DNA from: Cryptomeria japonica
Lineage: Eukaryota; Streptophyta; Pinopsida; Cupressales; Cupressaceae
Length of the DNA stretch: 25,000 bases
Assembly (NCBI RefSeq): GCF_030272615.1
Contig: NW_026729351.1
Coordinates: forward strand, 42,501 to 67,500
Direction: 5' to 3'
Under the pieces are notes generated by a model. The model made no database searches and was not told the DNA's origin. It was given only the letters and a program-made list of their open reading frames with translations. A program made the position numbers and the translations under genes. Position 1 is the stretch's first letter, and every line of letters begins with the position of its first letter. Shown here piece after piece: positions 19,108 to 25,000 of this stretch.

Positions 19108-19138
19108 GAGAATCGGACAAATAACTTATATAGGGGAC
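19108..19138 (+). promoter_or_regulatory. Pol I-type promoter P12
   Basis: TATATA lies at 19127-19132, followed by GGGGAC instead of GGGGAG, with GAGAATCGGACAAATAACT upstream. It is the only one of the 13 with a changed sixth base after the initiator. Confidence 0.76.
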
Positions 19139-19161
19139 TGTGTTGTCTCACGCAGCCCCCT

Positions 19162-19260
19162 CCGTGCCCCTCTATCTCGACCGATGTTGGTGCTTGAAAG
19201 GGTTGGGATCGCTCGGATTTATAAACGTGCACCACCATTTGTCGAGTGTGAGGGACGCGG
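19162..19260 (+). other. Inverted repeat (hairpin) downstream of P12
   Basis: Arms 19162-19196 and 19226-19260 enclose a 29-base loop. By my count 25 of 35 positions are Watson-Crick pairs and three more are G-U. The loop contains ATCGCTCGGAT. Confidence 0.72.
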
Positions 19261-19597
19261 CAGGTCTCCTAAATGCTATGCGGGCGCTCTCTGAGAATCT
19301 CTATCCGGCCTCGACACAGACTAGTCTTGCTGAATGGTTTGGCACTGGTAGTCGATCCAACACGTCGTTGTTGTGGCCGCCTAGGCGATTCGATTCGAGC
19401 CCCCGTCTAGCTTTTGGGTTGCTTGGCGGATTTTGCCCTATCCGCAAGTGAGCTCGGTCCCTAAACGTTCGAGAAACCCGATTGCTATGCGCCGACTCTC
19501 TTTCTTGCGAGCCTCCATCTAGCTTTTGGGTCTCTACGGAACGGAAGTCGGAATCTGGGACCGTTGTTTGATTCGACGAGGCAGACTACGGTTGTGC

Positions 19598-19628
19598 GAG
19601 AATCGGACAAATAACTTATATAGGGGAG
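19598..19628 (+). promoter_or_regulatory. Pol I promoter P13, likely 35S pre-rRNA gene promoter
   Basis: TATATA lies at 19617-19622, followed by GGGGAGG, with GAGAATCGGACAAATAACT upstream. The predicted start is the A at 19622. It is the last TATATAGGGG before the 188-bp array and the right end of the window, so it is the best candidate for the main gene promoter. The other twelve would be spacer promoters. Which copies are active cannot be told from sequence. Confidence 0.78.
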
Positions 19629-19651
19629 GTGTTGACTGGAGCATTCTCCCC

Positions 19652-19745
19652 CGTGCCCCTCTAACTCGACCAATGCTGGCGCTCGAACGGTGGTAGCGCT
19701 CGGATTTTCATTGAGCGCCAGCATTGGTCGATTTAGAGGGGCATG
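19652..19745 (+). other. Strong inverted repeat (hairpin) downstream of P13
   Basis: Arms 19652-19684 and 19713-19745 pair over 33 bases with one mismatch and one G-U. The loop is 28 bases and holds AGCGCTCGGAT. It is homologous in position to the hairpins after P11 and P12 but much more perfect. It would form in the first 30-125 bases of the pre-rRNA. Confidence 0.88.
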
Positions 19746-19985
19746 CGAGATTCCCGAATGCTATGCGAGGGCTCTAACGGAAATGTCTATTGGTTTCGGT
19801 ATGGATGCAATTGCGAGTGGTTCGGCAAAGGTAGTCGTTCCGATGCGTCCATGTCGTGGCCAAATCGATAATTCGATTTGAGCCCTCGTATAGCATTTGG
19901 GTCTCTCGATGTGATTCCGCATTCCAGTCCCTTTGGGCACTGCTTGAGCCGCATCCCAGGGGGTTCCCTTCCCAATAATCTGCCT
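19746..19985 (+). other. ETS segment between hairpin and 188-bp array
   Basis: It begins with AATGCTATGCGAGGGCTCTAACGG and contains GGTAGTCGTTCCGATGCGTCC and GTATAGCATTTGGGTCTCTCG. These are diverged matches to the corresponding parts of the P11/P12 units and of the 188-bp repeat. It reads as a transitional, partly decayed repeat. No gene is seen. Confidence 0.6.
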
Positions 19986-22900
19986 CGCAACCCGATTGCT
20001 ATGCGGTGAGGCTCCTCGGCCGCCTCGGAACTATCTGTGTATCAGACGCATCGCGGGATAAGGGGTTGGCAACGGTAGTCGCCCCAAGCGCGTCCGATGC
20101 TTGGACCATTCCGAGGCGGCCCTGAAGCCTCTTCCGTCTAGCCGTTGGGTCCTTCTCGCCGCATCCCTCGCCTCGCACCCCGATTGCTATGCGGTGAGGC
20201 TCCTCGGCCGCCTCGGAACTATCTGTGTATCGGACGCGTCGCGGGATAAGGGGTTGTCACTGGTAGTCGCCCCAAGCGCGTCCGATGCTTGGACCATTCC
20301 GAGGCGGCCCTGAAGCCTCTTCCGTCTAGCCGTTGGGTCCTTCTCGCCGCATCCCTCGCCTCGCACCCCGATTGCTATGCGGTGAGGCTCCTCGGCCGCC
20401 TCGGAACTATCTGTGTATCGGACGCGTCGCGGGATAAGGGGTTGTCATTGGTAGTCGCCCCAAGCGCGTCCGATGCTTGGACCATTCCGAGGCGGCCCTG
20501 AAGCCTCTTCCGTCTAGCCGTTGGGTCCTTCTCGCCGCATCCCTCGCCTCGCACCCCGATTGCTATGCGGTGAGGCTCCTCGGCCGCCTCGGAACTATCT
20601 GTGTATCGGACGCGTCGCGGGATAAGGGGTTGTCACTGGTAGTCGCCCCAAGCGCGTCCGATGCTTGGACCATTCCGAGGCGGCCCTGAAGCCTCTTCCG
20701 TCTAGCCGTTGGGTCCTTCTCGCCGCATCCCTCGCCTCGCACCCCGATTGCTATGCGGTGAGGCTCCTCGGCCGCCTCGGAACTATCTGTGTATCGGACG
20801 CGTCGCGGGATAAGGGGTTGTCACTGGTAGTCGCCCCAAGCGCGTTCGATGCTTGGACCATTCCGAGGCGGCCCTGAAGCCTCTTCCGTCTAGCCGTTGG
20901 GTCCTTCTCGCCGCATCCCTCGCCTCGCACCCCGATTGCTATGCGGTGAGGCTCCTCGGCCGCCTTGGAACTATCTGTGTATCGGACGCGTCGCGGGATA
21001 AGGGGTTGTCACTGGTAGTCGCCCCAAGCGCGTCCGATGCTTGGACCATTCCGAGGCGGACCCGAAGCCTCTTCCGTCTAGCCGTTGGGTCCTTCTCGCC
21101 GCATCCTTCGCCTCGCACCCCGATTGCTATGCGGTGAGGCTCCTCGGCCGCCTCGGAACTATCTGTGTATCGGACGCGTCGCGGGATAAGGGGTTGTCAC
21201 TGGTAGTCGCCCCAAGCGCGTCCGATGCTTGGACCATTCCGAGGCGGACCCGAAGCCTCTTCCGTCTAGCCGTTGGGTCCTTCTCGCCGCATCCCTCGCC
21301 TCGCACCCCGATTGCTATGCGGTGAGGCTCCTCGGCCGCCTTGGAACTATCTGTGTATCGGACGCGTCGCGGGATAAGGGGTTGTCACTGGTAGTCGCCC
21401 CAAGCGCGTCCGATGCTTGGACCATTCCGAGGCGGACCCGAAGCCTCTTCCGTCTAGCCGTTGGGTCCTTCTCGCCGCATCCCTCGCCTCGCACCCCGAT
21501 TGCTATGCGGTGAGGCTCCTCGGCCGCCTTGGAACTATCTGTGTATCGGACGCGTCGCGGGATAAGGGGTTGTCACTGGTAGTCGCCCCAAGCGCGTCCG
21601 ATGCTTGGACCATTCCGAGGCGGACCCGAAGCCTCTTCCGTCTAGCCGTTGGGTCCTTCTCGCCGCATCCCTCGCCTCGCACCCCGATTGCTATGCGGTG
21701 AGGCTCCTCGGCCGCCTTGGAACTATCTGTGTATCGGACGCGTCGCGGGATAAGGGGTTGTCACTGGTAGTCGCCCCAAGCGCGTCCGATGCTTGGACCA
21801 TTCCGAGGCGGCCCCGAAGCCTCTTCCGTCTAGCCGTTGGGTCCTTCTCGCCGCATCCCTCGCCTCGCACCCCGATTGCTATGCGGTGAGGCTCCTCGGC
21901 CGCCTTGGAACTATCTGTGTATCGGACGCGTCGCGGGATAAGGGGTTGTCACTGGTAGTCGCCCCAAGCGCGTCCGATGCTTGGACCATTCCGAGGCGGC
22001 CCCGAAGCCTCTTCCGTGTAGCCGTTGGGTCCTTCTCGCCGCATCCCTCGCCTCGCACCCCGATTGCTATGCGGTGAGGCTCCTCGGCCGCCTTGGAACT
22101 ATCTGTGTATCGGACGCGTCGCGGGATAAGGGGTTGTCACTGGTAGTCGCCCCAAGCGCGTCCGATGCTTGGACCATTCCGAGGCGGACCTGAAGCCTCT
22201 TCCCTCTAGCCGTTGGGGCTTTCTCGCCGCATCCCTCGCCTCGCACCCTGATTGCTATGCTGTGAGGCTCCTCGGCCGCCTTGGAACTATCTGTGTATCG
22301 GACGCATCGCGGGATAAGGGGTTGGCAGTGGTAGTCGCCCCAAGCGCATCCGATGCTTGGACCATTCCGAGGCGGCCCTGCAGCCTCTTCCGTCTAGCCG
22401 TTGGGGCCATCTCGCCGCATCCCCCACCTCGCACCACGATTGCTATGCGGTGAGGCTCCTTGGCCGCCTCGGAACTATCTGTGTATCGGACGCATCGCGG
22501 GATAAGGGGTTGTCACTGGTAGTCGCCCCAAGCGCGTCCGATGCTTGGACTATTCCGAGGCGGCCCTGCAGCCTCTTCCGTCTAGCCGTTGGGGCCATCT
22601 CGCTGCATCCCCCACCTCCTCGGCCGCCTCGGAACTATCTGTGTATCGGACGCATCGCGGGATAAGGGGTTGGCAGTGGTAGTCGCCCCAAGCGCGTCCG
22701 ATGCTTGGACTATTCCGAGGCAGCCCTGCAGCCTCTTCCGTCTAGCCTTTGGGGCCATCTCGCCGCATCCCTCGCCTCGCACCCCGATTGCTATGCGGTG
22801 AGGCTCCTCGGCCGCCTGGGAACTATCTTCGTATCGGACGCATCGCGGGATAAGGGGTTGTCACTGGTAGTCGCCCCAAGCGCGTCCGATGCTTGGACTA

Positions 22901-23940
22901 TTCCGAGGCGGCCCTGTGGCCTCTTCCGTCTAGCCGTTGGGGCCATCTCGCCGCATCCCCCACCTCGCACCCCGATTGCTATGCGGTGAGGCTCTTCGGC
23001 CGCCTTGGAACTATCTTCGTATCGGACGCATCGCGGGATAAGGGGTTGTCACTGGTAGTGGCCCCAAGCGCGTCCGATGCTTGGACTATTCCGAGGCGGC
23101 CCTGCAGCCTCTTCCGTCTAGCCGTTGGGGCCATCTCGCCGCATCCCCCACCTCGCACCCCGATTGCTATGCGGTGAGGCTCCTCGGCCGCCTTGGAACT
23201 ATCTTCGTATCGGACGCATCGCGGGATAAGGGGTTGTCACTGGTAGTCGCCCCAAGCGCGTCCGATGCTTGGACTATTCCGACGCGGCCCTGTGGCCTCT
23301 TCCGTCTAGCCGTTGGGGCCATCTCGCCGCATCCCCCACCTCGCACCCCGATTGCTATGCGGTGAGGCTCCTCGGCCGCCTTGGAACCATCTTCGTATCG
23401 GACGCATCGCGGGATAGGGGGCTGTCACTGGTAGTCGCCCCAAGCGTGTCCGATGCTTGGACCATTCCTAGGCGGCCCTGAAGCCTCTTCCGTCTAGCCG
23501 TTGGGGCCTTCCCGCCCCATCCCTCGCCTCGCACCCCCGATTGCTATGCGGTGAGGCTCCTCGGCCGCCTTGGAACCATCTGTGTATCGGACGCATCGCG
23601 GGATAAGGGGTTGGCACTGGCAGTCGCCCCAAGCGCGTCCGATGCTTGGACCATTCCGAGGTGGCCCTGAAGCCTCTTCCGTCTAGCCGTTGGGGCCTTC
23701 CCGCCCCATCCCTCGCCTCGCACCCCGATTGATATGCGGTGAGGCTCCTCGGCCGCCTTGGAACTATCTGTGTATCGGACGCATCGCGGGATAAGGGGTT
23801 GGCACTGGTAGTCGTCCCAATCGCATCCGATGCTTGGACCATTCCGAGGCGGCCCTGCAGCCTCTTCCGTTTAGCCGTCGGGGCCTTCCCGCCGCATCCC
23901 TCGCCTCGCATCCCGATTCCTATGCGGTGAGTCTTCTCGG
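19986..23940 (+). repeat. 188-bp tandem array, 21 units
   Basis: The segment TTGGACCATTCCGAGGCGG (or TTGGACTATTCC) starts at 20101, 20289, 20477 and then every 188 bases to 22545. It next occurs at 22705 (160 bases, a 28-base deletion removing CACCCCGATTGCTATGCGG), then every 188 bases to 23457. It then occurs at 23646 (189, one extra C) and 23834. Each unit contains GATTGCTATGCGGTGAGGCT, TCGGACGCGTCGCGGGATAA, GGTAGTCGCCCCAAGCG and CCGTCTAGCCGTTGGG. Internal units are nearly identical; right-hand units drift. Short open frames repeat every unit but the 28-base and 1-base indels break them, so they are not genes. Confidence 0.97.
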
Positions 23941-24180
23941 CCGCCGCGGAACTATACCTGTTATTGCTACTGCATCCTTCGGCTGGTAACCTCCTCTGCC
24001 GCCTTGGAACGTTCTCTTTGTCGGACGCGTCGCGGGATAAGGGGTTGGCACTGGTAGTCGCCCCAAGCGCGCCCGATGCATAGACCGCTCCGAGTCGACC
24101 TTGCTTTCAGCCTCTCACATGCATAGACCTCTCTGAGTCGACCCTGCAGCCTCTCACGTTTAGCCTTTGGAATCTCGCCT
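23941..24180 (+). repeat. Degraded 188-bp repeat remnants
   Basis: CCGCCTTGGAACGTTCTCTT, TCGGACGCGTCGCGGGATAA, GGTAGTCGCCCCAAGCGCGC and CGATGCATAGACC near 24001-24085 form a partial unit, with the rest replaced by unrelated bases. GCATAGACC followed by GAGTCGACC is duplicated at about 24077 and 24120. Confidence 0.75.
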
Positions 24181-24450
24181 CACAACATGATTGCTATCCT
24201 TGATGCATCCCTTGCCTCGAGCCCTGATTGCTTTCTTGGCTGCATCCCTCCTCTCCTCACAGCCCGGTTGTCATCACTGCTTCATCCGTCGCTTCATGCA
24301 TTCTGGCTGCTGGGCCCTTCCCACCGCACACCTCGATTGCTATCTCTTCTGCATCACACACCCCGATTGCTATCTCTGCTACATCCCTCGGCTCTCACTT
24401 CTGCATCCTTCGCCTCACACCTCGATTGCTATCAATGCTGCATCCGTAAC
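24181..24450 (+). repeat. Short GATTGCTAT/GCATCC repeats
   Basis: Pyrimidine-rich stretch in which CCCGATTGCTAT or TCGATTGCTAT alternates with GCTGCATCC or CTGCATCC and CCTCACA at intervals of a few tens of bases. These are fragments of the 188-bp unit (its GATTGCTATGCGG and CGCCGCATCCCTCGCCTC parts) amplified without the rest. No gene is seen. Confidence 0.65.
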
Positions 24451-24610
24451 CTCACACCCCGATTGCTATGCGGGGAGGCTCCTTGGCCGCCTTGGAAATT
24501 TCTGTGTGTCGGACGCACCGCGGGATAAGGGGTTGGCACTGGTAGTCGCCCCAAGTGCGCCCGATTCTTAGACCGCTTCGAGGTGACCTCGTAGCCTCTT
24601 TCGTCCAGGC
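24451..24610 (+). repeat. Isolated diverged 188-bp unit
   Basis: One further unit separated from the array by about 500 bases. It keeps CCCCGATTGCTATGCGG, GGAGGCTCCTTGGCCGCC, CCGCGGGATAAGGGGTTGGC and GGTAGTCGCCCCAAG. It has several substitutions, such as GCACCGCGG for GCGTCGCGG. A following GATTGCTATGCG at about 24640 marks the start of another, lost unit. Confidence 0.85.
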
Positions 24611-24649
24611 TTCCTGCCTTCAACGCCCTTTTTACACCTCGATTGCTAT

Positions 24650-25000
24650 GCGCGGGCTCGTTGGCGTCTATCACCTCTCTGCGAAGAGTGGCACGATGAT
24701 TGTTGGGGTAAATCGTAGCAGTCCGATCTCTGGCCTTGGGCCATTGTGAGGGCTGATCGATTTCCTGTGCGCATCTCGTGTTCGCCCAGTAACAGACTCG
24801 ACGACTTGTAATCGGTCTTGTTCCCGATTGTTCCTGGAGGTAGTCTTCGGAACTCTTGGATTTGACCTGTCACTCGAACTGTCCTCTTCCGAGGATGCTT
24901 GTGTGTGTGTGCTTGTGCCATTTCCTTGGCGGTATTAACGAGATATTAAAGAGCGGAGTGAGCGCCTCGCCCAGCTATGTTTGGGGCTCTCACTCCCTTA
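24650..25000 (+). other. Non-repetitive 3' part of the inferred 5' ETS
   Basis: No member of the repeat families was recognised here. A short GTGTGTGTGTG run lies near 24900. The last bases contain TTAACGAGATATTAAAGAGC and GGAGTGAGCGCCTCGCCC. The 18S gene start is not reached. Loss of repetition fits the promoter-distal, 18S-proximal ETS, which tends to be the more conserved part in plants, but no specific processing or U3-binding site could be identified. Confidence 0.5.

Larger units (their letters stand above)
18600..19640 (+). repeat. Promoter units III: three diverged units of about 440-490 bp
   Basis: Initiators at 18686, 19127 and 19617 are 441 and 490 bases apart. They are preceded by CAAATAACT rather than CAAATAGCT. 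Each unit upstream carries GTCGGAAGTT.G or GTCGGAATCTGGG. Each downstream part has CTCCC, CCGTGCCC, a long inverted repeat, CGCTCGGAT in its loop, then GATTGCTATGC or AATGCTATGC. The first two continue with GGTAGTCG.TCCAACACGTC and TAGCTTTTGGGTTGCTTGGCGG. Divergence between units is much greater than in arrays I and II. Confidence 0.82.
19622..25000 (+). other. Inferred 5' external transcribed spacer (5' ETS), right end outside window
   Basis: If P13 is the gene promoter, everything to its right up to the 18S gene is the 5' ETS of the 35S pre-rRNA. The 18S start (usually TACCTGGTTGATCCTGCC) is not present, so the ETS exceeds 5.3 kb. It contains a strong hairpin near its start, a 21-copy 188-bp array, degraded copies and a non-repetitive end. 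Placement rests on the promoter call and on the known order promoter-ETS-18S; no processing site was recognised. Confidence 0.7.

Noticed and set aside
20101-23481. Repeated 70-94-codon frames, one per 188-bp unit
   Set aside because: They recur with the DNA repeat, begin at a TTG rather than an ATG, end in each unit, and are broken by 28-base and 1-base indels without any sign of frame conservation. They lie in the inferred 5' ETS.
19986-23940. Possible CRISPR-like array because of exact periodicity
   Set aside because: The whole 188-bp unit is repeated, with no unique spacers between repeats, and the context is plant rDNA. The same applies to the 52-bp array at 16504-17099.
24650-25000. 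Possible start of the 18S rRNA gene at the right end
   Set aside because: The conserved 18S beginning (TACCTGGTTGATCCTGCC) is absent, and the sequence shows no 18S helices I recognise. It was kept as ETS.

Overview
This window is nuclear ribosomal DNA spacer of a land plant. It lies between a 26S rRNA gene, which must be to the left of the window, and an 18S rRNA gene to the right; neither is visible here. Three things support this. (i) Two copies of a full-length plant-type 5S rRNA gene lie on the minus strand. (ii) Thirteen copies of a sequence identical to the plant RNA polymerase I core initiator TATATAGGGG lie on the plus strand. (iii) Everything else is tandem repeats with no credible protein gene. 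A spacer this long with a linked 5S gene, plus GC-rich 5S features (starts GGGTGC, ends GCACCC), fits a gymnosperm best. From memory, linked 5S genes are reported in Ginkgo, Ephedra and Podocarpus, with antisense orientation in Podocarpus. The species is not determined.

Layout. 1-3784 is block A: GC-rich GTGCGCACC-type subrepeats, a 5S gene at 2412-2529, a purine-rich stretch and a CACCC-rich stretch. 3785-5508 is a shortened copy of a 2.36-kb unit. 5509-7872 and 7873-10237 are two near-identical full 2.36-kb units. 10238-14059 is block A again, with a second 5S gene at 12687-12804. 14060-15230 is a long CACCC-rich low-complexity tract. 15430-16445 holds six Pol I-type promoters, mostly at 157-bp spacing. 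16504-17099 is a 52-bp tandem array. 17097-18315 holds four more promoters at exactly 311-bp spacing. 18300-18550 has alternating 50/56-bp repeats. 18600-19740 holds three larger promoter units, and the last promoter (19598-19628) is the best candidate for the gene promoter. From about 19622 to the end is the inferred 5' external transcribed spacer (5' ETS). It carries a 21-copy 188-bp tandem array at 19986-23940, degraded copies, and a final non-repetitive 350 bases.

How the parts relate. The 5S genes (Pol III, leftward) and the Pol I promoters (rightward) are divergent, separated by C-rich repeats. The promoter units grow in size and diverge rightwards. Their downstream halves share motifs with the promoterless 188-bp ETS repeat, so the ETS array probably arose by amplifying the tail of a spacer-promoter unit.

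The most interesting signals are two inverted repeats in the predicted initial Pol I transcript. One is a short stem starting at the GGGG of the initiator in all 13 promoters. The other is a 33-35-bp hairpin about 30 bases downstream of each of the last three promoters, with base-pair-preserving changes between copies. The long open frames in this window are artefacts of GC-rich tandem repetition and are not annotated as genes.
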